From NCBI GenBank assembly GCA_031213475.1, contig JARUPZ010000037.1:1054001-1118000 (forward strand): a stretch of 64,000 nucleotides of DNA, in the 5' to 3' direction. Position 1 is the first letter of the stretch; the number at the start of each line of letters is the position of its first letter. Below, in pieces: positions 1-11,170 of this stretch. The stretch is from Nereocystis luetkeana. Lineage: Eukaryota; Sar; Phaeophyceae; Laminariales; Laminariaceae. The notes under the pieces were generated by a model. That model was not told the DNA's origin and did not search any database. It saw nothing but the letters and a program-made list of their open reading frames with translations. A program made the position numbers and the translations under genes.

Positions 1-100
1 GACCTCCCCGGCGGAACACCCCGTTACCCAGCATAGCTATTTTCAGCAGTGTTTGGCTGACCTCCCCGGCGATACACTCCGTTACCCAGCATAGCTATAA
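1..100. repeat. 58-bp tandem duplication at window edge
   Basis: Two direct copies begin at 1 and 59. Both start GACCTCCCCGGCG and share the stretch ending CCCAGCATAGCTAT, with a few substitutions between them. The array may extend beyond the left edge. No function is evident. Confidence 0.8.
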
Positions 101-109
101 AGTACCCCC

Positions 110-304
110 ATGTCGTCGACAGCAAAGGGAAGGAGATTTGGGCAATGGCATCCCTCCGTCCTACTGAACGACTTCGTACAGCAAGTTTATAGCCTTCAGC
201 AAATCGTCGACATGACCAAGACCCCCAAACTGGGAGCATTCGACGACGACACCATCAAGAGGGCTATGGGTTGGGGTTCGTACATTGAAGAGGTGATGCC
301 CTGA
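110..304 (+). CDS. Short ORF, possibly a terminal exon; hypothetical
   Basis: A 64-residue ORF with an ATG start and TGA stop. The composition looks coding rather than repetitive: it has a hydrophobic/helical middle (VLLNDFVQQVYSLQQIV) and an acidic, aromatic C-terminus (FDDDTIKRAMGWGSYIEEV). It could be a stand-alone small gene or the last exon of a gene that starts left of the window. I recognise no family. It lies directly after a 58-bp tandem duplication and is followed by about 4 kb without convincing coding sequence. Confidence 0.3.
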   Translation: MSSTAKGRRFGQWHPSVLLNDFVQQVYSLQQIVDMTKTPKLGAFDDDTIKRAMGWGSYIEEVMP

Positions 305-1359
305 TCTTGCTGGGTGTAGTCTTCATCAGACGAGCCTACTCATGCTGCTGATTCGAGGCCTCATCAGAGACCGCATATAATCACACGTAAAAGCAAGGTA
401 TACCCTGGTACTGCCCTCGTAGCGTAGATGTTCACACTGCTGTACTTGGTACCGTGTGAAATGGTAGGATCTACGACGATCATCAGTCAAGAAAACGATC
501 CGAAAAACTGCCGCTGATGCACGAGTGTCATATTTTTGTTCTGTTGCTGGTTGTCATACCTGGTTACAAGGATGCCCCTTTTGGGTTATAAGGATGCCCC
601 TTTTGGGAAGCCGTACCTACACACACAACAGACTGATGCAAGACACCACTTACGTATGAACGTGCTGCTGTTATTGGAACGTAGACGTTGTCAAATCGTT
701 CAAACTCAAATTCAAATTAACAATATTACGGCGGTGGCCCTTAAGGGCCGGTCTTGACGAGAAACATTTTTCATGATAATCCAATAGGAAAAAAGATATA
801 CCAGGTACCTGGTACCAGGTATACTATCTGATATTAATAGAATTTCGCAAAAAAATTGTCTTCGGGTCTTATCGATGAATAGACAGGTAAAAAAAAGTAC
901 CTGGTAGATGTGTTAACGACAGAGGAAAAAAAAAAAAACTCTACTTCCGCTAAAAAAAGTGAATTCCCTTCCCTTCCTGATTGCGGCGTGTTTGCGAGTG
1001 AGGTAAACGAAATCCTGCAGGCAACGCCTCCGAAAATAAGAAGGATAAAAAACGAAAAGCAAAAAAACGGCTTGGGGGTAGCAACGGCAGCCCAGCAACG
1101 AATCGGCGGCAGAGTTGACAGCGGTGCCATCACTGCCATCCCACGACTGTAAGCAGCAGCACAGCAAGCCTCAGCTAGCAAGCGCTAGCCCCAGCTATTA
1201 ATAGGGGAAGCTTGAGCAACAAAAATAAACAGCGTCAGCACCAGCTCCACCAGCAAGCACCAGCACCAACCAGCTTCCCTTTTTGGATTGCCTGCTGCTG
1301 CTCCTGCTGCGCTCAGCCTACGGGCTCCTCTCCGCCGCCGCTGTCGCGGCCGCTGCTGC

Positions 1360-1398
<39 letters not shown>

Positions 1399-4327
1399 AG
1401 CTGCAGTGTGGTGGAATCGAAATGATACACGAGCTGTCGCGCTCTGTGCGAGCACGACCAGTACGAGTACGAGTGTGACTGCGAGCCCTTTTTTGGGGCG
1501 AAGCATCCTCCACGTCGTCACCAAGTGGGCGAAAGTGTGTACCGTACGTAGCAGCGGCGGCGGCCCGCTGGCACAATCCAACGCCGCTCGTGCGCGCTAT
1601 ACTCAAGCTACACCTCTCGATCCTCTGTGCTCCGAGCGGTTGTCGTGATGCGTACAGCAAGCAGCATGGTGGTATGGAAGATGCTCGGTGTTTTGATCCT
1701 TCGAGATTTGAGATGATGCATTCTGCGTCGGGATAATGCTCGGTGCGTGAAGGCCAATAGAATAAAGAGCCAAAAGTTACCGCAACTTTTGATGAAATCC
1801 TGACTTCGGTGAAGTACTTTTTCGCGTTTTTTTCAGAAATTTACCTCAAAAAGTTACCTCGGGAGATTTTTTTGAGAAGTAAAAGTAAAACAAAACAAAA
1901 TCGCAACAGCGTGGTGGAAAAAAAAACGAATAACGCACGAGGGTCAACGAACACCAGAGGGCAACCAACGAGGCGAGCGACGGCCCGCGTCCTCCCCAGG
2001 ACGCCGCGGTCAGCGGCCGATTGTTTCTGCCGGCACCGCCGAAGAGGCTATCGCTCTTGGGATGTGTTGGGTGGCTGGCGCAGCCCCGATGCCCCACGCT
2101 GGCAGCAGCGACGGGGATACAACGAAATTCTGAGCGAAGTCGTGACCTGGTCGGTGCTCGTCTGGTTCGCGAGGCGAAGAGGGATGAAAAACTGGGTTTG
2201 CGACGGCCTTGTAAAATTTTGAGGCGCGGCGGATGGTCTACTCTGTGCTAGGGGCCGTCGGACCTCGCGCTGCGTCTGCTCCGGTGGCCCTGCCTCTCGA
2301 AAATGGTGAATCTCACCTGTGAAGCAGTCGACAACACGGCTCAAGTGTGCGTGGCTGGCTTCGGTTTCAGGAACATGCCATGTCGAGTTGGACCAACTCC
2401 CCGAATCCAATAACACAAAGAGCAAAATAATTTCCGCAAGACTTCTTGTCGAACTCGTTTTCGTTCGTTTTATTGGAATCAAATGTCAAAATGCCTGATT
2501 GATGATTCACCTTTCGACCAATCAGATGCAAATCAAATCAAACGAAAAAAGTATTGGCGGAGTATCATAAAGAAAGTTTATCGTTAAGATGGGCCCTAAT
2601 GTATAAACCCCGAATCGAAAAAAGTGAAATAATGTCGGAAATCAACGTGTGATGGCTTAAAATGACCGCATCGGCCAGGCGAGTACATACTCGTACGAAA
2701 GAATCAAAATCAATATCTGATGTGGCGTTGTAATTACAGGCGTTTTTAATACGGGGGATCATAGTAAATATAACCAAATATTGTTGGTAAAAATAGTACT
2801 GTTAGGGGGGGGAATGGATTCGTCTTATTACTAGTACGTTAAAAAAAAATGCCGCATGGTCGTTATCTGGGGGGGAAAATCTTTAGGATATTAACCAATC
2901 CCGTGATTGGGAAAAAAACTCTTTGCCACCAAAGAAACCCGTTCTATGATACTGCCTCTTGAAAATAAAATAAAAAGCAGTGCTAGCATCGATGCTGTGG
3001 CGTTGAGCTGTAGCTGTATAAAAGTCAGCCTAGCTTCTTGCACGACAGGTCCTGCAGGACAGCGCACAACCAAGCCCAGAGCGTAGAGCAGCAGCGTAGA
3101 CAAGGACGCGCGAGCGTGAACGAATCGCACGTTCCTGGGGAGGCCTTAGGATTGGTGACCGGCATCACGAGAAAGCTGTCCCCCGCCGTGAACATATCTT
3201 GTATAGATCAAATCGCAGTATGTGGCCCTGTTTTACTGCTGTTGGGCACGTGTGAACAGGAAGAACATACCTACGCACAGCATCGACAATCGGCTGCGGG
3301 TTTCTATACTGCACTTCGCCGAGACCGGGATTTCGATGGCGCTCCCTGCACCTCCGTGGCAGCGCGCCCCACCTCTACCTCACGGGCAAGTTGTTGTTGT
3401 GCGTGCAACTAGGCTTGAGCCTTGCGGCCAAGACTGTATTCACCACGCGCCTGAAATATGCATGGTGCTGATCTATGTACTCGTACGTACCTACCACTCT
3501 GTCCGGAAATGTAATGAACAGCTTATTTTCATGTTTATGATTAGACCATTCCTATATTTCCGGGCAGGGTGGTACAGTAGAGTATTTTTACTCGGTCGTT
3601 TTCTCACGTGAGACAACAATAATAGTGATGCGTTCGCATCTGAACGCTAGGGGTAACTCGCTTCATGCTGCTTAAAGGCCCGCTTACAGATGGTCTTAGC
3701 TGCTGCGATGACACCGGGTGTGATGGCGATCGCTCGGCGTGCGGCCGCTTTCATGTCTGGCACCGTTTGCCCGATACAATGAAGACTGGACGTCCTTTGT
3801 TTTTATCTCGTGATATTTTTGTCGAATTTCCCATCAACTATTGACTCTTCATAAGAGGGTCAACTCGTGCAACAGATTTCATGTCGGCTACTTGTCGGAT
3901 TCAGGCGCAGATTGTATTGCTGTGTGCGCAAAGTCCTGCCGCATCGGTTGACTGGTTTAGATTTTCTAGTAGAGTCAAACAGTTCTTCCCTAGACAGAAA
4001 GATACGAATACAACCCGAAAAATCGAGTTTTCCTGCGTATTTCCACAAAAATTGACGGAACAAAAATCTGCAGATAAAAAAAAACACAACGAGTCAGCCT
4101 ATCATTCTCCATTGATTGGAGGTGTCTGTCGAACTTCGTCATCCAATTCGTTTCCGGTGTCGATAAATCAGGTGCTCGGTGCTACACGTGAATGTAGTCT
4201 AAAACGAAGTAAATAGGGTGGTGGCAGACTATTTTCAAAAATTGTTCTCTTCGATTTTTTTGAACGGATTCTCGAATAGACTCGACATTTTTTTCACGTC
4301 TGAAACGAATCCATTCCCATGCCTAAC
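305..4327. other. Gene-poor stretch
   Basis: I see no exon chain here. It contains a head-to-tail cluster of three overlapping TACC(A/T)GGTA palindromes (799-821) and a fourth at 896-905, a GCT/CAG microsatellite near 1360-1400, and A/T-rich low-complexity runs. The longer ORFs around 1185-1660 are products of the microsatellite, which reads as poly-Ala, poly-Leu or poly-Gln in different frames. ORFs at 2048-2482 and 3038-3412 lack recognisable motifs. Confidence 0.5.
1346..1406. repeat. GCT/CAG trinucleotide microsatellite
   Basis: An almost pure (GCT)n run of about 15 units, preceded by imperfect GCC/GCT units. It reads as poly-Ala, poly-Leu or poly-Gln depending on frame and strand, which inflates several spurious ORFs. 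Confidence 0.9.
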
Positions 4328-4663
4328 TTTTTTTTCTTTTCTTTTTTACATCGCTTTTACTTTCCAGCGTAGCTCGTAGGAGGATTTACCCTCGGCGATC
4401 TTCTGGACAAGCCGTGGTCACAGGTGTCGTCCCTTCTCCCCCCCGGTACGTGCCTTTATTTTTTGTCGCTCATGGGGTTCAGCATTCCCACTGCTCGTCG
4501 ATTTTCATCCAATGTAGCTAACTCACGCTCTCGCGCTCTCCGCTAATCAATTTCTTCATGCAAGAAAAAGTCCCTGCGAGCATGTGCACTCGGTGAGACT
4601 TGAACCCACAAAATTGATCTTGATAGGCACGCGGACCACCTACCAAGCCACCGGGGACGCCGC
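4328..4663 (-). mobile_element. tRNA-Asp-headed SINE, near full length
   Basis: Read on the minus strand the element starts with a tRNA-like head. It has an A-box-like TGGCTTGGTAGGTGG, a stretch resembling the tRNA-Asp anticodon arm (GCCTATCAAGATC) and a B box (GGGTTCAAGTCTCACCG). A unique core of about 220 bp follows, then the end GGAAAGTAAAAGCGATG and an A-rich tail, seen on the plus strand as a T/C run at 4328-4347. Close copies lie at 31210-31529 (minus), 61741-62070, 62470-62814 and 63805-64000 (plus). The head, the internal Pol III boxes, the A-tail and the absence of an ORF define a SINE; LINE machinery in trans is inferred. Confidence 0.85.
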
Positions 4664-4673
4664 CGACTGCTAC

Positions 4674-5009
4674 TTAGACCGACTTCCCCATTCTCATGGC
4701 CAGTGCGGTGGCTCCCGGTAGGGCATTCATGTTGACGTGACATCCGCACATCCTCATAGTGACCGAGTTAATAGTCGTGGGCGGCACGTCTTCCAACTCC
4801 ATGTGCGATGACACATTCATGGAACATCCCATGGTACGGAATGTCGTGCAGGACCTAGCCCTGACATTGCCCGCCGGGAGCTGTGGGATCGAGATCGGTT
4901 CAGCCCAGATGGTCTCGAATGACGTCGCCCCCGGGTCATACTTGAGTTCGTCTGCCGTCGGTTTGTCCTCCTTAGATTGTACCGACTTGAACCCCATGCC
5001 GGTAGACAT
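4674..5009 (-). CDS. Hypothetical ORF abutting the SINE head
   Basis: A 111-residue ORF on the minus strand with an ATG start immediately after an in-frame stop. The composition looks coding, with a hydrophilic N-terminus (KSVQSKEDKPTADELKY) and a Met/Cys-rich C-terminus. A plus-strand ORF (first ATG 4801, stop 5133) overlaps it almost completely, so the sense strand is uncertain. It ends about 10 bp from the tRNA-like start of the SINE at 4328-4663 and is followed by a hairpin-bearing repeat. It could be a fragment of a larger mobile element or a stray exon. I recognise no domain. Confidence 0.25.
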   Translation of the reverse strand: MSTGMGFKSVQSKEDKPTADELKYDPGATSFETIWAEPISIPQLPAGNVRARSCTTFRTMGCSMNVSSHMELEDVPPTTINSVTMRMCGCHVNMNALPGATALAMRMGKSV

Positions 5010-5194
5010 CCCGACGTTGATTCATATGTACCCGTCAGAGATATTGTTGTCTTTGTGCCTTGGCGGGAACTTGCTGTTGGTCCCAGGAGGTTTAGTAGAT
5101 AATTCATCATCGGTACCGGAAACCCAATGTTAGAGTATTCGACGAGGAATTTGTCCCCTCGACTGCCCGCCCTAGTTTAACTGTAGGTAAATAC

Positions 5195-5620
5195 AAGGCG
5201 CTTCGCTCCGCGGGCGGCCTACGCCGCCCGCTGCGCTCACTCAGGAAGGGAAAAAGTACGTCAAATTATGCGAAGTGACAGAGGTCCACGATTGAGTTTA
5301 GTTCGTAATTACAAACCGGCGACTTGATAATGCCAAGAGTCCCCCCGCCATGCTTCAGGAAAAACAGCTCCGACGCCAGCTCGGATGCCACATACGCTTC
5401 GCGTCGCGGATGTCGTACGTACGTGCATACCCCAGGTAGGATACTACTGTCTGTACTTGCTTTCTTCTTTCGGTATGCTCTATGTCTGTACTCGTATGCA
5501 CGAAGAAAGCGAAAGCACGGCACAGCAGCAAAAACGATGAAATTGAAACAGAAAACTCGGAAAGGAAAAAAAATCCCCGTCCCCCCTCGTGTAGTAATGT
5601 TCTGCTTGATTGGAACACCT
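5195..5620 (+). repeat. Hairpin-bearing dispersed repeat, copy 1
   Basis: It begins ACAAGGCGCTTCGCTCC and carries a perfect 9-bp-stem hairpin, GCGGGCGGC (5210-5218), a CTAC loop and GCCGCCCGC (5223-5231). A conserved body of about 400 bp follows. Homologous copies lie at 31603-32060 (same strand) and 15204-15375 (opposite strand, short). The hairpin near one end recalls Helitron 3' ends, but I cannot identify both termini. In this copy it runs straight into the 629-bp tandem array. Confidence 0.7.
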
Positions 5621-8205
5621 TACACCCGGTCAGAAAGAAGAAAAGAAAAAAATCGAACAGAAGAGCTTCTCTCTCAGCCTCGTACGCCGCCCGCCCCTCT
5701 CGCGACCACCTCGCCACCAATTCGGTCCGGGTGAAGCTTTCATCACTCTCTGCCACAATCAGCCCCGTCGCCCGCCTCGCGTGAAGCCCGGTGCTTACCG
5801 TGGCCGTCGTTCGCCAGCTCGATAACGTTGGTGTTCAAACTGCACACCTCCCTCTTTCAACTTCAGCGTGGTCGCAAAAATAAGCACGGCTTGAACTTTA
5901 TCTTGCCGTCCCGAACGACCCTTATAACTCGTACATACTCTATCAAAAGCCATAAATGGAGGGCTACACAAAGCCCGTTCATGCATCCCTCGTGTCTCGA
6001 GGCACACGCGACGCCTAGGCACGAAAGCGGCGACCGCGCTCCTTGCAACCCCCCCTCTACCCGCCAGCACCCGCTGACACCCGTGACGGCGCCGGGCTCT
6101 CCCGCGGTGCCGTACTCGGAGTACACGCACGCACACGAAACGAAAGACGAAAAAGGAAGAAAGGACCGAGAGTGCCAAGAGAAATGGAGAAAACGAAGAA
6201 CCGCTGGAAAGGTCCGGCAAGTAATAAAAGCTGCCTGATTGGAACACCTTACACCCGGTCAAAAAGAAGAAAAGAAAAAAATCGAACAGCAGAGCTTCTC
6301 TCTCAGCCTTGTACGCCGCCCGCCCCTCTCGCGACCACCTCGCCACCGATTCGGTCCGGGTAAAGCTTTCATCACTCTCTGCCACAATCAGCCCCGTCGC
6401 CCGCCTCGCGTGAAGCCCGGTGCTCACCGTGGCCGTCGTTCGCCAGCTCGATAACGTTGGTGTTCAAACTGCACACCTCCCTCTTTCAACTTCAGCGTGG
6501 TCGCAAAAATAAGCACGGCTTGAACTTTATCTTGCCGTCCCGAACGACCCTTATAACTCGTACATACTCTATCAAAAGCCATAAATGGAGGGCTACACAA
6601 AGCCCGTTCATGCATCCCTCGTGTCTCGAGGCACACGCGACGCCTAGGCACGAAAGCGGCGACCGCGCTCCTTGCAACCCCCCCTCTACCCGCCAGCACC
6701 CGCTGACACCCGTGACGGCGCCGGGCTCTCCCGCGGTGCCGTACTCGGAGTACACGCACGCACACGAAACGAAAGACGAAAAAGGAAGAAAGGACCGAGA
6801 GTGCCAAGAGAAATGGTGAAAACGAAGAACCGCTGGAAAGGTCCGGCAAGTAATAAAAGCTGCCTGATTGGAACACCTTACACCCGGTCAGAAAGAAGAA
6901 AAGAAAAAAATCGAACAGCAGAGCTTCTCTCTCAGCCTCGTACGCCGCCCGCCCCTCTCGCGACCACCTCGCCACCGATTCGGTCCGGGTAAAGCTTTCA
7001 TCACTCTCTGCCACAATCAGCCCCGTCGCCCGCCTCGCGTGAAGCCCGGTGCTCACCGTGGCCGTCGTTCGCCAGCTCGATAACGTTGGTGTTCAAACTG
7101 CACACCTCCCTCTTTCAACTTCAGCGTGGTCGCAAAAATAAGCACGGCTTGAACTTTATCTTGCCGTCCCGAACGACCCTTATAACTCGTACATACTCTA
7201 TCAAAAGCCATAAATGGAGGGCTACACAAAGCCCGTTCATGCATCCCTCGTGTCTCGAGGCACACGCGACGCCTAGGCACGAAAGCGGCGACCGCGCTCC
7301 TTGCAACCCCCCCTCTACCCGCCAGCACCCGCTGACACCCGCGACGGCGCCGGGCTCTCCCGCGGTGCCGTACTCGGAATACACGCACGCACACGAAACG
7401 AAAGACGAAAAAGGAAGAAAGGACCGAGAGTGCCAAGAGAAATGGTGAAAACGAAGAACCGCTGGAAAGGTCCGGCAAGTAATAAAAGCTGCCTGATTGG
7501 AACACCTTACACCCGGTCAGAAAGAAGAAAAGAAAAAAATCGAACAGAAGAGCTTCTCTCTCAGCCTCGTACGCCGCCCGCCCCTCTCGCGACCACCTCG
7601 CCACCGATTCGGTCCGGGTAAAGCTTTCATCACTCTCTGCCACAATCAGCCCCGTCGCCCGCCTCGCGTGAAGCCTGGTGCTCACCGTGGCCGTCGTTCG
7701 CCAGCTCGATAACGTTGGTGTTCAAACTGCACACCTCCCTCTTTCAACTTCAGCGTGGTCGCAAAAATAAGCACGGCTTGAATACTATCTTGCCATCCCG
7801 AACGACCCTTATAACTCGTACATACTCTATCAAAAATCATAGACAGAAGCCAGACAAAGCCCGTTCATGCATCCCTCGTGTCTCGAGGCACACGCGACGC
7901 CTAGGCACGAAAGCGGCGACCGCGCTCCTTGCAACCCCCCTTCTACCCGCCAGCACCCGCTGACACCCGTGACGGCGCCGGGCTCTCCTGCGGTGCCGTA
8001 CTCGGAGTACACGCACGCACACGAAACGAAAGAAGAAAAAAGGAAGAAAGGACCGAGAGTGCCAGGAGAAATGGAGAAAACAAAGAACTGCTGGAAAGGT
8101 CCGGCAAGTAATGAAAGGAGGCGATTTGGAAGTGGGAGCTCTGAGAGGCCAGGGATGCACCAATCGAGTACGCTCAGGGGTTGTGACCTAAGTATGTAGT
8201 TCTAT
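5610..8205. repeat. 629-bp tandem array, about 4 units
   Basis: Equivalent points (ATTGGAACACCTTACACCCG) recur at about 5610, 6239, 6868 and 7497, an exact 629-bp period. The first three units are nearly identical. The last is more diverged and alone carries a terminal segment of about 95 bp ending CTAAGTATGTAGTTCTATA. Single dispersed copies with the same two ends lie at 32910-33610 and 62929-63605. The array therefore looks like unequal-crossover amplification of one dispersed repeat. A 210-residue minus-strand ORF recurs in each unit but carries no recognisable domain and is broken in the dispersed copies. Confidence 0.9.
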
Positions 8206-8672
8206 ATAGCCTGGTAGGCAATATTTCTATATTACTTTGTACCAAAAGGCCGTTTTTTCCGGAATAGTTCAATTTTCTTGTTTGACCGCGTGTTATTTTT
8301 CGTGCCTCCTGCTGCGGGGCCCGCAGGGGGGCGGCGTGGACAGTACGGTGCAAGCGTTGGATCCGACCGGGCTCCGTGGCCCATGCTCTACGTGGTCAAA
8401 GTCACGTGACCCAGCAAGCAACTCAGGGGAGGGTGTCCCACTTCCGAAAAGCCATCCAGGGGCTTCAAAACCTACCCGGATCTCCGTATTTTTAGCTACA
8501 AATATTATGTTTTTCTCGCTTCTTGCTGCAAATGCAACAGCAGCACACAGTGCCGCTCGAGTTCGTGCTGCTCGAGCTCATCATGCTCGAGCAGTACGCA
8601 GCAGTAAAACAACAGCAACAGCAGGTGTACGGGTGTTGCTCGAGTCGAGTATTGCTCGAGTGCGCTGGGTGG

Positions 8673-8673
<1 letters not shown>

Positions 8674-8719
<46 letters not shown>
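8674..8719 (+). repeat. (CTG)n microsatellite
   Basis: About 15 uninterrupted CTG units, flanked by CTCGAG-rich sequence. The equivalent position in the second direct repeat (about 14590-14600) has only 3-4 units, so the tract has expanded or contracted since duplication. Confidence 0.95.
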
Positions 8720-9944
8720 AGTGCTCGTGTGCCCGTGACTGCTTGGCCACGCCGTGCTCGTGTTTGTCTCGTGCTCGTTGCGCTTAAGCAATTGAGTAAT
8801 CGTGGTCCCGTGTCCTTTTTTGGCGGTGCAATAGGCCATGCGCGGAAACCTACTCGTGCTCGTGCGCTCGAGTGCTGCTCGAGAAGTACGCAGCTGTATA
8901 AGAATAACAACAGGCGTATGAGTGCTGCTCGAATCGAGTGTTGTTGCTCGAGTGCTGCTGAGTGTTGCTGCTGCTGAGTGCTTGTGCGCTCGTGACTGCT
9001 TGGCCACAATATATGAGAAGACGGTGTATCCACCATGTATGTACTTATTACCTCATAGATTTGTTTTATGTATCTCGGTGCGACTCATCATTTATCGGAT
9101 CTTTGTGCCAAGTATTGCGTTGCCTATAATAATACTGTCGAGCTCATCATGCTCGAGCAGCACGCAGCAGTAAAACAACAGCAACAACAGTCGTACGAGT
9201 GCTGCTCGAGTCGAGTGTTGCTCGAGTGCCGCTGGCTGCTGCTGCTGCTGCTGAGTGCTCGTGTGCCCGTGACTGCTTCGCCACGCCGTGCACGTGCTTG
9301 TCTCGTGCTCGTTGCGCTTGAGCAATCGAGTGATCGTGGTCCCGTGTTTCTTTTTGCGGTGCCATAGGCAATGCTTGGAATCCTGACCTACTCATGCTCA
9401 TGCGCTCGAGTGCTGCTCGAGCAGTACGTAGCTAGAACAGGAACAACTGGCGTATGAGTGCTGCTCGAATCGAGTGTTGCTCGAGTGCTGCTGAGTGTTG
9501 CTGCTGCTGCTGCTGAGAGTGCCTGTGTGCTCGTGACTGCTTGGCCACAAAACATGAGAAAACGCTGTATCCACCACGTGCTATACCTGGTAGATTGTTG
9601 TTAGTATGATATCTCGGTGCGATTCATCATTTATTTATCGGATCTTCGTACACCGTAGAATGGCGTTGCGTGTAATGCTGTAGTAGCCGAGTGTTCACTG
9701 CCCTTTCTACCATGTGTCCGTGTCACGCGGTTTGCTTATCATTCTGCTACTCCTGTTGTTGCAGCCGCTACTGCTACTACACACAATCGCGGTATACCTG
9801 GTAGCTGCTATTACTGTTGTTGCTGGCACAAGTTGCTTTTCTTGCAGCTACCCTTACTTAGTTTTTGCCCGTGCCATGCGGTTGCTTATATCTTGCTGCT
9901 CCTGTTGTTGCCAAACATGCTGGAACAAGTGTGAAGTATCCAAC

Positions 9945-10880
9945 TTTTACAGATCCTCCAGACCATTCACACAGAACTCTTGCAGATCATACAGATCCTG
10001 CAAATCGTACAGACCGCATCCCGGTTAAGATGTACAGATCATTCAGATCACACAGATTCCACTCAGGTATATCGTAGATATCCTGTAGATCATACAGATC
10101 CCACTCAGGTACACACCTGTGAAATATCCGCCTCATACAGACCCGCCCCGGCTATACATGATGCAAACAAGTGTGAAGTATTCAGATTTTACAGATCCTC
10201 CAGACGATACAAAAATACGGCAGATCCTGCAGATCATACAGATCATGCAGATCGACGACACCCACCGATAAACATGTGCCGATCATGCAGAACGTACCGA
10301 CCCTATATCGCTAAAGATGTACAGATCGGTAGATCGCACAGATTCCACCCCGGTCAAGCACTACTAATTGTACAGATCACACATTTCTACTCAACAGGTA
10401 CACATCTATGAAAGTTGTAACCAAACAGATCCCCTTCCGCCTAAACATTTGAAATGCCTTTGAGATCAACCAGATCCCACCTGGCACGCAAACAAATGGA
10501 AATGGTACGGGACATACCTGTCTCTCCAGGCAAACTAGTTGGAGTGTGTAGATACTCGATCCTTCGGATCATTCATGCAGATCCTCCACATCATGCACAC
10601 ATGGCGTTCAGATCATCCCACCCGTCACGCAAGCGCAACCATAAAGACCAAGCAGATCTCACCGCCAAAAAAAGAGGGATACATCTACATTATACAGACC
10701 CTGCAGATCGTACAGATCATTCAGATCAAGCGGACCCACCCATGCAAAGCTATTCATCACTTCATCACGGCACATGCATGTTCGATTAACATATATATCT
10801 ATTTCATGCAGATCGTGCGGACCCCACCCAGTAGAGGTGTTCAGATCATCGAGGATCACATCTATCGATGATACAGACCG
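9945..10880. repeat. CAGATC decamer array, copy 1
   Basis: Dense repetition of CAGATC-centred decamers such as CAGATCATAC and CAGATCCTGC at about 10-bp spacing. They sit inside a longer unit that also contains CCCGGCTAAACATG, CACTCAGGTACACA and GTGAAATATCTACC. Copy 2 is at 15470-17475 and is about twice as long. It codes for nothing evident. Confidence 0.85.
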
Positions 10881-10968
10881 CACCCAGGCGATAAAATACC
10901 TGGATGAAACAACTCCGTCAATTTCCTTCTGAGTGCTACGCTTTCCTTTGAGCAATACAGTAGTCCAT

Positions 10969-11170
10969 TTTTTTATTTTTTTTTTATTTTCTCATCCCAT
11001 TCATTATCTTCGCACATCTTCTTCTCTCTCTCCTTCCAACTCGTAACTCAGATCCGGGGTCACATAGCAGGCTCTTCTCCCCCCTTCCCGCTACGGTACG
11101 TGCCCTCATTTTTATCGCGAGAAGATTTCAGCCTTTTCTTCCCTCGTCGACTCGCATCGAATTGTGCATA
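10969..11170 (-). mobile_element. 5'-truncated SINE inserted into direct repeat copy 1
   Basis: It starts with a T-rich run (the A-tail of a minus-strand insertion) and contains the SINE core motif CCCGCTACGGTACGTGCC, but has no tRNA-like head. The second direct repeat lacks it: there AGTAGTCCAT runs directly into GCCCTCCATACGCC (about 17550). CCAT occurs on both sides (10965-10968 and 11171-11174) and is a possible short target duplication. The tail and the empty paralogous site support retroposition. Confidence 0.75.

Noticed and set aside
1185..1660. Poly-Ala/poly-Leu/poly-Gln ORFs
   Set aside because: All arise from one GCT microsatellite read in different frames; no coding context.
5795..7685. 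Three 210-residue minus-strand ORFs as a protein family
   Set aside because: They recur only because the 629-bp units are near-identical. There is no recognisable domain, the composition is low-complexity, and the dispersed copies at 32910 and 62929 break the frame.
8237..9036. 246- and 171-residue ORFs
   Set aside because: They are driven by CTG/CTCGAG repeats, and the frame is not conserved in the paralogous copy at 14.2-14.9 kb.
9945..10880. CRISPR array
   Set aside because: Repeats are about 10 bp, degenerate and without spacers, in an intron-bearing eukaryotic genome.
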